A stretch of DNA of 9,838 bases, taken from contig CALMDH010000035.1 in NCBI GenBank assembly GCA_937862735.1, positions 1 to 9,838 on the forward strand. Direction: 5' to 3'. Every line of letters starts with the position of its first letter. Positions within the stretch are counted from its first letter, which is position 1. Source of the DNA: M0108 sp937862735 (lineage in GTDB: Bacteria > Pseudomonadota > Gammaproteobacteria > Chromatiales > Chromatiaceae). The position numbers and the translations under genes are program-made. This document shows positions 1 through 6,589 of the stretch, in pieces. Below the pieces are notes generated by a model. The model was not told where the DNA came from. It saw nothing but the letters and a program-made list of their open reading frames with translations, and did not search any database.

Positions 1-1
1 G

Positions 2-63
2 TGTGTTTCGGCGTGGAACTTTGACCCCCTACGAGGGGTGATCGGCGTCCAATTTTGACCCCC
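2..63 (+). repeat. IS21 left terminal repeats L1 and L2
   Basis: Two copies of the transposase-binding motif lie at 8-29 (TCGGCGTGGAACTTTGACCC, continuing CC) and 42-63 (TCGGCGTCCAATTTTGACCC, continuing CC). They are 34 bp apart. They match the two inverted copies at the right end. IS21-family elements typically have multiple terminal repeats bound by IstA. Confidence 0.8.
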
Positions 64-118
64 TTACCGCCACCGCGAGCAGACTGCCGTTCCTTTCATG
101 GAGGGCGGCGGTCGGGGG

Positions 119-1618
119 ATGAAGTCAGTGGATACGATTGCGCGGATACGCCGCGAGTTCTTCGTTCGGGGTCGTTCGATCAAGGAGATCGCCCGCGAAC
201 TGCACGTCGCCCGGAACACGGTCCGGAAGGTGCTGCGTTCCGGTGAGACGATCTTCTCCTACAGTCGAGGGAGCCAGCCATTGCCGAAGCTCGGACCGTG
301 GAAGGCCGAGTTGGACGGGCTGCTCGCGGCGAACGCGGCGGCGTCGGCGCGTGAGCGGCTGACGCTGGTCCGGCTGTTCGAGGAGCTTCGCGGCCGGGGT
401 TACGAAGGCGGCTACGACGCCGTTCGGCGCTACGCTCGGGTCTGGGCGCTGGAGACGTCGGCGGCGAAGGTCGACGCCTACGTGCCGCTCTCCTTCGCGC
501 CGGGCGAGGCGTACCAGTTCGACTGGAGCCACGAGGTCGTCCTGATGAACGGCCTGCCGATGACGGTGAAGGTGGCGCACGTCCGGCTCTGCCACAGCCG
601 AATGATGTTCGTCCGGGCCTATCCGCGCGAGAGCCAGGAGATGGTGTTCGATGCCCACGACCGGGCCTTCGCCTTCTTCCGGGGCACCTGCACGCGCGGC
701 ATCTACGACAACATGAAGACCGCGGTGGAGACGATCTTCGTCGGCAAGGAGCGGGCCTACAATCGGCGCTTCCTGCAGATGGCCGGGCATTACCTCGTCG
801 AGCCGGTCGCCTGCACGCCGGCTTCGGGCTGGGAGAAGGGGCAGGTCGAGAACCAGGTCGGGCTGGTGCGCGAGCGGTTCTTCACGCCGCGCCTGCGGGT
901 CCGGTCCTTCGACGAGTTGAACGCCCTGCTGCTCGACCGGTGCATCGCCTACGCCAAGGCGCATCGGAACCCGGAGTTCCCCGACCGGACGATATGGGAA
1001 GCGTTCGAAGCCGAGCGGGCGTCGCTGGTGCCGTATCGCGGCCCCTTCGACGGGTTCCACGCGGTGACGGCGTCGGTATCGAAGACCTGCCTCGTGCGGT
1101 TCGACAACAACAAATACTCCGTATCGGCGAGCGCGGTCGGCCGCCCGGTGGAGATCCGGGCCTATGCCGATCGGATCGTCGTTCGTCAGGACGGCCGAGT
1201 GGTCGCCGAGCATCCTCGCTCCTTCGGTCGCGGCGAGACGATCTACGATCCCTGGCACTACGTGCCGGTGCTCGCCCGCAAGCCGGGAGCCCTGCGCAAC
1301 GGCGCCCCGTTCAAGGACTGGGTTCTGCCGGGCGCGATGGATCGGGTGCGCCGCAAGCTCGCCGGCTCGAACGACGGCGACCGGCAGATGGTGGAGATCC
1401 TCGCCGCGGTGCTCGACGACGGACTGGGAGCGGTTGAGGCGGCCTGCGCCGAAGCGCTCGGCGAGGGCGTACACTCCGCCGACGTGGTGCTGAACATCCT
1501 GGCGCGACGGCGGCCCGCGCCGATCCCGGTCGGCATCCTGACCCCGGATGCGTTGAAGCTGCGGTTCGAGCCGATTGCCGACTGCGCGCGGTACGACGAC
1601 CTGCGGAGGGCCGGCTGA
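119..1618 (+). CDS. istA: IS21-family transposase IstA
   Basis: DDE transposase that cleaves and joins the element's ends, working with IstB. The predicted protein is 499 aa, normal for IstA. An N-terminal helix-turn-helix covers about residues 18-45 (RSIKEIARELHVARNTVRKV). The catalytic core has Asp135 (YQFDWSHE), Asp197 (GIYDNMKT) and Glu244 (GQVENQVG). The start at 119 (MKSVDTIAR) matches the usual family N-terminus. An in-frame ATG at 98 would add seven residues and has no ribosome site. The TGA stop overlaps the istB ATG by one base, so the two genes are translationally coupled. A long open frame on the opposite strand is a composition shadow. Confidence 0.93.
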   Translation: MKSVDTIARIRREFFVRGRSIKEIARELHVARNTVRKVLRSGETIFSYSRGSQPLPKLGPWKAELDGLLAANAAASARERLTLVRLFEELRGRGYEGGYDAVRRYARVWALETSAAKVDAYVPLSFAPGEAYQFDWSHEVVLMNGLPMTVKVAHVRLCHSRMMFVRAYPRESQEMVFDAHDRAFAFFRGTCTRGIYDNMKTAVETIFVGKERAYNRRFLQMAGHYLVEPVACTPASGWEKGQVENQVGLVRERFFTPRLRVRSFDELNALLLDRCIAYAKAHRNPEFPDRTIWEAFEAERASLVPYRGPFDGFHAVTASVSKTCLVRFDNNKYSVSASAVGRPVEIRAYADRIVVRQDGRVVAEHPRSFGRGETIYDPWHYVPVLARKPGALRNGAPFKDWVLPGAMDRVRRKLAGSNDGDRQMVEILAAVLDDGLGAVEAACAEALGEGVHSADVVLNILARRRPAPIPVGILTPDALKLRFEPIADCARYDDLRRAG

Positions 1619-2346
1619 TGGACCGCACCCAGATCCTGAGCACGATGGCCGAGCTGAAGCTGTTCGGCATGAAGGCGGCCTACGACGAGATCGTCGCGGC
1701 GGCTCTGAAGCGCAACCACGACCCCCAGCGCATCGTCGCGGCGATGCTCACCGCCGAGATCGCCGAGAAGCAGGCCCGCTCCATCCGTTACCAGATGGGC
1801 GTGGCCAAGCTGCCGCTCGCCAAGGACATCGACGACTTCACCTTCGACGGCACGCCGATCAACGAGAACCTGGTCAGGGACCTCGCCGGCGGCGGCTTCG
1901 TCACCCAACAGCGCAACGTCGTGCTGATCGGCGGCACCGGCACGGGCAAGACCCACCTGGCGATCGCCATCGCCCGGTCCTGCATCAGGGGCGGCATGCG
2001 TGGCCGCTACTTCAACGTCGTCGACCTCGTGAACAAGCTCGAGGCCGAGACCCGCGCCGGCCGCCAGGGAAGAATGGCGGACTGGCTCTGCCGCCTCGAC
2101 TTCGTCGTCCTCGACGAGTTGGGCTACTTGCCGTTCGCCCAATCCGGCGGTCAGTTGCTGTTCCACCTGATCAGCCGGCTCTACGAGCGCACCTCGATCG
2201 TGGTCACGACCAACCTCGCCTTCGGCGAATGGCCCTCGGTGTTCGGCGACGCCAAGATGACCACGGCGCTGCTCGACCGCCTCACCCATCACTGCGACAT
2301 CGTCGAGACCGGCAACGACAGCTGGCGCTTCAAACACCGGGCCTGA
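1618..2346 (+). CDS. istB: IS21-family helper ATPase IstB
   Basis: AAA+ ATPase related to DnaC that assembles on target DNA and stimulates IstA transposition. It is 242 aa, the usual length. Walker A is GGTGTGKT (residues 105-112). Walker B is FVVLDELG with Asp166 and Glu167. A sensor Asn lies in VTTNL (Asn199), and a likely arginine finger is Arg221 in LLDRLTHH. The start codon overlaps the istA stop in TGATG, with GGAGGG just upstream inside istA. The gene is complete. Confidence 0.94.
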   Translation: MDRTQILSTMAELKLFGMKAAYDEIVAAALKRNHDPQRIVAAMLTAEIAEKQARSIRYQMGVAKLPLAKDIDDFTFDGTPINENLVRDLAGGGFVTQQRNVVLIGGTGTGKTHLAIAIARSCIRGGMRGRYFNVVDLVNKLEAETRAGRQGRMADWLCRLDFVVLDELGYLPFAQSGGQLLFHLISRLYERTSIVVTTNLAFGEWPSVFGDAKMTTALLDRLTHHCDIVETGNDSWRFKHRA

Positions 2347-2356
2347 GATCGGCGCC

Positions 2357-2415
2357 GTCGGCGGTATCGTGCCTCCGGTCGGGCTCCGCCCTCCCTCCGA
2401 CACGACACCGCCGAC
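2357..2415 (+). terminator. Long hairpin after istB, possible terminator
   Basis: Arms of 15 bases at 2357-2371 and 2401-2415 pair with a single mismatch (an A opposite a C). A small GGGC-TCC-GCCC hairpin lies inside the 29-base loop. It begins ten bases after the istB stop and lies before the right terminal repeats. There is no T-run, so it is not a classic intrinsic terminator. It may stabilise the transcript end or block read-through. Confidence 0.45.
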
Positions 2416-2471
2416 ACACCCGAAGCAACCGCCGTCCTGAAAGACAGCCGGCCACCTTCAACACGAAACCA

Positions 2472-2523
2472 GGGGGTCAAAGTTCGACGCCGATCCGGGG
2501 TCAAGATTGCTCGCCGATTGACA
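2472..2523 (-). repeat. IS21 right terminal repeats R2 and R1
   Basis: Inverted copies of the left-end motif lie at 2472-2493 (TCGGCGTCGAACTTTGACCC on the minus strand) and 2497-2517 (TCGGCGAGCAATCTTGACCC). The element ends with TTGACA at 2523. Sequence to the right returns to the interrupted coupling-protein reading frame. Confidence 0.8.
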
Positions 2524-3589
2524 CCGTTCCCGGCGCGAAGCGTGCCACGGGGCCGAGGGAGGCGCGCCAACCGGCCGAGCCGTCGAACATCTCGCCCTTG
2601 ATGTCGAGCACCATGGCGCCGCTTCGAAGCCGCAGCAGGTTCCGCAGAACCTGCGCCTGCGACTTGCCGGAGCCGGGGCTTGCAATGGTGATGAGGCTTT
2701 GCGCCATGTCGTAGCGGAGGTCGGCGCCGCCGTCGAAGGCGCCGAGATACAGCATCGACGGGCTATCCGGCCCGCGCGGAAGGAGGTCGGCCGGAACGCC
2801 CGCAGGCGTGAGCCAGCGCGCGCCGCCGAACAGGTAGCGTTCCAGCACCGACTTGTCGCCTGCGGCGACCGTCGGGGATTGCAAGGTGCCCCGAAGGGCC
2901 GCCTGCACTCGTTCCGTCGCCATGGTGGCGTGGCCACCATGGGCCGTCACAAGGTCGCCGATGGCCTTGCGCAGCTCGGTCATCCGGTCGGCCCGTTCGA
3001 AGCCGTTGACGGTTTGAACGAGGCACCGCCCTTCGTTCCAGACGATGGGCAACCGGATGCCGGGAATGTCGCAACCGTCGATCTCCCCCAAGACTTGGAG
3101 CATGTCGGCGAGGCGGAGGGTGGCCCGCTCGCCGTCGGTGAGGTCGCGGAGCGTCCGCGAAAGTACGGCGCCCTTCAAGGCGTTCACCGCCTGTTGCTCG
3201 ACATAGGCGGTGAGTTCGGATTCCACCCCGTCGGGAACGCCGGGGTCGCGTTTGGGCTGGCGCACGCGGTAACCGACGGCCTCGCCCATCCGGTTGAGGC
3301 TCGCGGCGGAGATGACCGTAGGCACGAGCTGGTCGAGGCGGAGTGCCACGACGTTGAGGTCGTTGGCGTAGAAAGCGTCGATCGTCGCGAGGGCCTCGGC
3401 ACGCGAGAACCCCGCTCCGGAGCCGCTACGCGGCCCGCTGGCGACCGAAGCGGCAAAGGCCGTGTGTGGCCCCGGCGGCAGGGGAGGGCGGCCCTGTTGG
3501 GCAACCCGGCCGAGGATGCCGCCGACGCCCCCTACTGCGAAGTAGGCGACGCACAGCAGGAAGAAGGCGCCGAGCGGCCACCAGTTCAT
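2501..3589 (-). pseudogene. VirD4/TraG-like coupling protein, truncated by the IS
   Basis: N-terminal part of a type IV coupling protein, the inner-membrane ATPase that links a relaxase-DNA complex to the secretion channel. The surviving frame is 362 aa, where the family usually has about 600 or more. One membrane segment is visible (about residues 4-28), then a soluble region. Walker A is ASPGSGKS at 303-310, and the family motif MVLDIKGE follows at about 326-333. Native sequence ends at position 2524 after ARFAPGT. The last residues and the stop come from the IS end. The start at 3589 has GGAGAGG six bases upstream; a start 17 codons earlier has no such site. Walker B and the rest of the ATPase are missing, so the product should be non-functional. 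Confidence 0.85.
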
Positions 3590-3734
3590 GAAACACCTCT
3601 CCGTTGTGACGATGGTGCCCGTGCATCGGACGGCGAACAAGGGCGCGACGAATACCGACCTGCCCGCGTCCCCGACGTTGCCGGTGACACTGGGCGGTCT
3701 CTTGCCTCCGACTATCTTGCGGGGTTAATCTGGC

Positions 3735-3769
3735 TTAGAGCGCACTTATGGGTTTGCTTCGGCAAACCC
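3735..3769 (-). other. oriT: oriT of RSF1010/MobQ type
   Basis: On the minus strand a perfect 8-bp hairpin (GGGTTTGC, loop CGAA, GCAAACCC; 3750-3769) is followed after one base by TAAGTGCGCTCT (3748 down to 3737). RSF1010 oriT has a hairpin ending in AAACC followed closely by TAAGTGCGCCCT, and its nick lies within the GCG/CCC step. The match of hairpin, spacing and nic core, next to a MobQ relaxase gene, is strong. The polarity sends the coupling-gene side in first and the relaxase gene last, as in RSF1010. The 217-bp gap between the two divergent genes presumably also holds their promoters. A weak TTGCCT...TTAATC pair upstream of the relaxase is visible but not convincing. Confidence 0.82.
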
Positions 3770-3806
3770 GGGTGCCGCCCCTCGATTTTCGCCCGGTGTG
3801 GTGTCC

Positions 3807-5612
3807 ATGGCCATCTACAGCCTGAACCACAAGTCGATCGGCAAGGAGACGCAGCCGCGTCCGTACACGGCCGCCGCACACGTCGATTACATCACCCGGC
3901 CGAAGGCCATGAGCCGCCTCGAAGGCGAGCGGATGCCCGTTTCGAAGTCGGGCGCCATGGGCTTCATGCGGTCGGCCGAGATCGGCGACCGGGCCAACGG
4001 TCGTGTCGCCGACAAGGTGATGTTGGCACTCCCCCGCGAGCTGTCACCGGAGCAGCGCACCGAGCTGGTGCGCGGGTTCGCCAATGAGGTGACGAAGGGC
4101 AAGGCGCCGTGGCTCGCCGCGTTCCACGACAAGGGGAAGGACGCCCACAACCCGCACTGTCACCTCGTCATCCGCGACCGCGACCCGCAGACGGGCCGCC
4201 GCGTGTTCGGGATGAGTGACCGGGGGTCGACCCAACGCCTCCGGAAGGCATGGACACAGCACGCCAACCGGGCGTTGGAGCGTGCGGGCCGCGCCGAGCG
4301 CATCGACGACCGAACCTTGGAGGCACAGGGCAAGCCCGGCCCGGCGACCATCCACGAGGGGCCGAAGCCCCGTGCGATGGAGCGCGGCGGACGCCGTCCC
4401 CAGTCGCAGCCGCGCTTGGTGCGGAACGCACCAGGCGCGCACCGGCCGAACCGCCGGGTCGACTATCCGGCGTTGGATCACGGGCGCTCTCGCGCCGATC
4501 ACAACGCCGACCTGATGGCTCTACGTGAGCGGGAAGGGTGGGACGCGATCGATGCAGACAACCGCCGCCGCGAGCTGGACGCGTTGCGGAGTATCCACCA
4601 TCCACCGGAGGAACAGCCCATGAAGCAGAAGCGTCGGATGGGGCCGGGTTCGTCACGGGCGAACCCTATCGTATCAACGCCAGAGCCGAGCGGAGAGCCG
4701 CCCAACGCGCGTTGGGCAAGGCCACTCGTCGCCTTGAAGCCGCCGCCGCCGCCGCCGGAGAAGGTCGGACCGTTCAGGAAGGCCCTCAACCGGCTCGATG
4801 CCGTCGGGAAGCCGCATCTTCACTGGGATGGTTCGAAACCGTCGCCTCTCGAGCGCGTACGCCAATACATTAGGAACCGGAGACGTGCGCCTTCGCCGGA
4901 GATTGGGCCTGAGCCTACGCCTCCTAAACCCAAAAATCTCAAGTCGTTGGGCAACTACTCGATGATGCCGGACGGCCATATTACAACGGGCAATCCCGCG
5001 TTGCCTGAGATGGTGTATGGGCCGGGCGAACGGCCAGACCTTGAGAAGCGGTTTTCCCGGAAGTACGGCAAGAACCTGCTTGATAGAAACGCTCGGCGGC
5101 GGAAGAAGCTGGCCAACCGAAACAAGCCCCGAGAGCCGGGTGACGGCGAGCCGATGCGGGCTATGGGGGACGGTGGGGGAGCCAATGTGCCCCCGGCGGC
5201 ACCCGCGCCGGTACAGGCGCAGCGATCGCCAATCGCGCCCGGTACCAACCCCGAGACGCCGAAGCCCTCGCCGGAACGGCCGGAGGCCTCCCCCGTGCAT
5301 GAGCGCTCGAAGTCGAAGGCGCCGAAGCCAGACCTGATCTCGGATTCACAGGTGCCCGGCGGCCCGGCACCGTTGAAGGTGGCCAAACCCGATCTCGGGT
5401 TGGCCGCCAGCAAGCTCCCAGCGCTGGGGAAGGCGGCAAAGCCGGGGCTGGGGGCCGCGCCGACGCATCCGCAGCCGAAGGTGGCAAAGCCCGATCTCGG
5501 GCTGGCGCCGCCCAAGCCGGGCAAAGCCCAAAAGCCCGACCTTGGGCCGACGAAGGACAAGTCGAAGGCGCCGCAACGCGGGAAGGGGCAGGAGCCGGAT
5601 TTGGAGCGGTGA
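3807..5612 (+). CDS. MobQ-family (MobA/MobL) relaxase with long Pro-rich tail
   Basis: Relaxase that nicks oriT and pilots the cut strand into the recipient. It is 601 aa. The N-terminus MAIYSLNHKS is typical of MobA/MobL. The likely nucleophile is Tyr28 in HVDYITRP, aligned with RSF1010 MobA Tyr25; Tyr20 is an alternative. The metal-binding motif is HDKGKDAHNPHCHLV (His107, His117, His119). Residues 149-175 (WTQHANRALERAG...IDDRTLEAQG) match the end of the relaxase domain. From about residue 270 the protein is rich in Pro, Lys and Arg, with six degenerate KPDLG-like repeats in the last 100 residues. The ATG at 3807 is preferred over the GTG at 3798 by family alignment. Neither has a good ribosome site. 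oriT lies 38 bp upstream. Confidence 0.88.
   Translation: MAIYSLNHKSIGKETQPRPYTAAAHVDYITRPKAMSRLEGERMPVSKSGAMGFMRSAEIGDRANGRVADKVMLALPRELSPEQRTELVRGFANEVTKGKAPWLAAFHDKGKDAHNPHCHLVIRDRDPQTGRRVFGMSDRGSTQRLRKAWTQHANRALERAGRAERIDDRTLEAQGKPGPATIHEGPKPRAMERGGRRPQSQPRLVRNAPGAHRPNRRVDYPALDHGRSRADHNADLMALREREGWDAIDADNRRRELDALRSIHHPPEEQPMKQKRRMGPGSSRANPIVSTPEPSGEPPNARWARPLVALKPPPPPPEKVGPFRKALNRLDAVGKPHLHWDGSKPSPLERVRQYIRNRRRAPSPEIGPEPTPPKPKNLKSLGNYSMMPDGHITTGNPALPEMVYGPGERPDLEKRFSRKYGKNLLDRNARRRKKLANRNKPREPGDGEPMRAMGDGGGANVPPAAPAPVQAQRSPIAPGTNPETPKPSPERPEASPVHERSKSKAPKPDLISDSQVPGGPAPLKVAKPDLGLAASKLPALGKAAKPGLGAAPTHPQPKVAKPDLGLAPPKPGKAQKPDLGPTKDKSKAPQRGKGQEPDLER
4607..4622 (+). promoter_or_regulatory. 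Internal ribosome site and in-frame start in the relaxase gene
   Basis: GGAGGAA (4607-4613), then six bases, then ATG at 4620 in the relaxase frame (residue 272). It would give a 330-aa product made only of the Pro-rich tail. The signal is stronger than the one at the relaxase's own start and falls at the domain border. Use in vivo is inferred. Confidence 0.45.
5376..5505 (+). repeat. Direct repeats coding VAKPDLGLA in the relaxase tail
   Basis: Two roughly 29-bp copies start at 5376 and 5478, 102 bp apart, and differ at four positions. Each contains an interrupted palindrome around CCCGATCTCGGG. The outer pair is A-T in the first copy and G-C in the second (5386-5401 and 5488-5503). Shorter relatives encode KPDLI, KPGLG, KPDLGP and EPDLE nearby. 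Confidence 0.6.
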
Positions 5613-5617
5613 AGGTG

Positions 5618-5914
5618 CTAGTCGAAGTCGTCGGTTGAGGTGTCGAGGTATCGACTACGGACGCGCACCACTTCGACCGCGTCGGGCAGCGGCCGGTAGA
5701 AAATGACGTAGTTCCCGACCGGGAAGCTGCGAATTTCCTCATGCAGCTCCGGCCGCGCGCGCCCGGCGAAGGGGTTGTCGGCAAGGGTGAGGAGAACCGC
5801 ATCCATCTTGTCGAGGAGCCGGTCGGCCGCCGTTTCGTTGTCGTCGGCGATGAAGTTCCAAATCTCGATCAGATCGAGCCGCGCCCGAGGCGTGCGGACG
5901 ATTTTAAGCGCCAT
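5618..5914 (-). CDS. parE: ParE-family toxin
   Basis: 98-aa toxin of the RelE/ParE superfamily. ParE members typically poison DNA gyrase. The fold is seen in MALKIVRTPRARLDLIEIW at the N-terminus, ADNPFAGRARPEL in the middle and the C-terminal strands SFPVGNYVIFYRPLPDAVEV. The start ATG at 5914 lies inside the end of the antitoxin gene, an 11-bp overlap that implies translational coupling. A longer frame from 6016 only runs through the antitoxin gene. The gene converges on the relaxase with five bases between the stops. Target specificity cannot be read from the sequence. Confidence 0.9.
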   Translation of the reverse strand: MALKIVRTPRARLDLIEIWNFIADDNETAADRLLDKMDAVLLTLADNPFAGRARPELHEEIRSFPVGNYVIFYRPLPDAVEVVRVRSRYLDTSTDDFD

Positions 5915-6182
5915 GACCGGCGCGGCTCTTGGCTGTTTTCCGTTGCAGGCGGGCTTCTTCCTTGATGGAAGCCATATCCAGCGCCTCGGAAGGCCCGCTG
6001 GACAAGCCTTCGGCAATGTCGTTGCGCAGGGCCGCCAGCTTGGCCTCCCGTACCTGCTCGCGTTCTTCTAGCAGCCGCAGGCCGTCGCGCATGACTTCAC
6101 TTGCGGAAGCGTAGCGCCCGCTCGTGACGAGCTGGCGCACGAAGCCCTCGAAGCGGTCTCCGAGTGTGTAGCTGGATGGCAT
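5904..6182 (-). CDS. parD: ParD-family antitoxin
   Basis: 92-aa antitoxin that neutralises ParE and should repress its own operon. The N-terminal ribbon-helix-helix region (MPSSYTLGDRFEGFVRQLVT) is followed by SGRYASASEVMRDGLRLLEE, the conserved ParD signature. The charged C-terminal part would wrap the toxin. AGGAGAA lies six bases upstream of the ATG. It is first in the operon, as usual for parDE. The pair likely maintains the mobile element. Confidence 0.92.
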   Translation of the reverse strand: MPSSYTLGDRFEGFVRQLVTSGRYASASEVMRDGLRLLEEREQVREAKLAALRNDIAEGLSSGPSEALDMASIKEEARLQRKTAKSRAGHGA

Positions 6183-6188
6183 GTTCAG

Positions 6189-6235
6189 TTCTCCTTTTAC
6201 TGTGAATGTATCATTTTATGATAGCCTACACAAGC
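6189..6235 (-). promoter_or_regulatory. parDE promoter and operator region
   Basis: A perfect 15-base palindrome, TATCAT-TTT-ATGATA, lies at 6209-6223, just upstream of parD. It is a natural binding site for a dimeric ribbon-helix-helix ParD. On the minus strand TTGTGT, a 17-base gap and TACATT form a plausible -35/-10 pair that spans the palindrome, so binding would block transcription. The promoter assignment is inference. Confidence 0.55.
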
Positions 6236-6245
6236 GGGAATGCTG

Positions 6246-6267
6246 ACACTATACAACTATTTAGTGT
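6246..6267. repeat. Inverted repeat at the end of the small integrase-linked gene
   Basis: ACACTA (6246-6251) and TAGTGT (6262-6267) form a 6-bp stem with a 10-base loop. It overlaps the stop codon of the gene ending at 6261 and lies just upstream of the parDE promoter. It has no U-run, so it would be a weak terminator at best. Confidence 0.35.
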
Positions 6268-6584
6268 TGGGCGTTGTCCCACCTCACAATGAGATCGAAA
6301 AACGGGTCTTCCTCGCCGCCACGCGGGTGGTCGCGCCGCTCCCAGACGTAGGTGCAGCCCTCGCGCCGCAGGGCCTCGCAGAGGGCCTTGGCGGCGGCGG
6401 TGTGCTGAAGGTCGAACGGCGCCGGGGGCGTGATGACGTGGAAGGTCTCGCCTTTCATGGCGGCCGCCGCCAGCGCGGAAAACACGTTGTCGAGGCCGTA
6501 GAGAGTTGCGGCCATGGCCTCGCGCGCCGTGGCGACCGCCGCGCGGTAGCCCACGGCCCGGGGTGGTAGGTTGCGGGCGGTCAT
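6261..6584 (-). CDS. Small hypothetical protein downstream of the integrase
   Basis: 107-aa protein that I do not recognise. It follows the integrase stop by five bases on the same strand, so the two are probably cotranscribed. The N-terminal half is Ala-rich and helical (YRAAVATAREAMAATLYGL). The C-terminal half contains FHVITPPAPFD, a likely helix, and ends in the acidic-aromatic stretch EEDPFFDLIVRWDNAQH. No signal peptide or membrane segment is seen. The ribosome site is weak. The tight linkage suggests a role in recombination or its control, but this is only context. A longer overlapping frame to 6618 lies inside the integrase gene and is less likely. Confidence 0.6.
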   Translation of the reverse strand: MTARNLPPRAVGYRAAVATAREAMAATLYGLDNVFSALAAAAMKGETFHVITPPAPFDLQHTAAAKALCEALRREGCTYVWERRDHPRGGEEDPFFDLIVRWDNAQH

Positions 6585-6589
6585 GACGC

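Larger units (their letters stand above)
2..2523 (+). mobile_element. Complete IS21-family insertion sequence
   Basis: The element is 2522 bp, with istA and istB in order on the plus strand. Its left end starts TGTGTTTCGGCG and its right end, read inward, starts TGTCAATCGGCG. Both match the TG...CA termini of the family. Each end carries two copies of a roughly 22-bp motif, TCGGCG followed by TTGACCCC. The right end lies inside a VirD4/TraG-like gene on the minus strand and truncates it. A target duplication cannot be checked because only one base precedes the left end. Both genes are intact, so the element could be active. The exact outer boundaries are inferred from aligning the two ends. 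Confidence 0.88.

Noticed and set aside
125..1474. Long open frame on the minus strand inside istA
   Set aside because: Antisense to a clearly identified transposase; Arg/Pro/His-rich translation with no domain; typical of high-GC codon structure.
1258..2403. Long minus-strand open frame across the istA-istB junction
   Set aside because: Overlaps two firmly identified genes and its translation shows no family features.
2699..4087. Plus-strand open frame of 462 codons across the coupling gene and oriT
   Set aside because: Antisense to the TraG-like gene with its Walker A motif, and it runs through the oriT hairpin; compositional shadow.
4738..4757. CCG triplet run as a microsatellite or CRISPR-like repeat
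   Set aside because: It is a short polyproline codon run inside the relaxase tail; there are no spacers.
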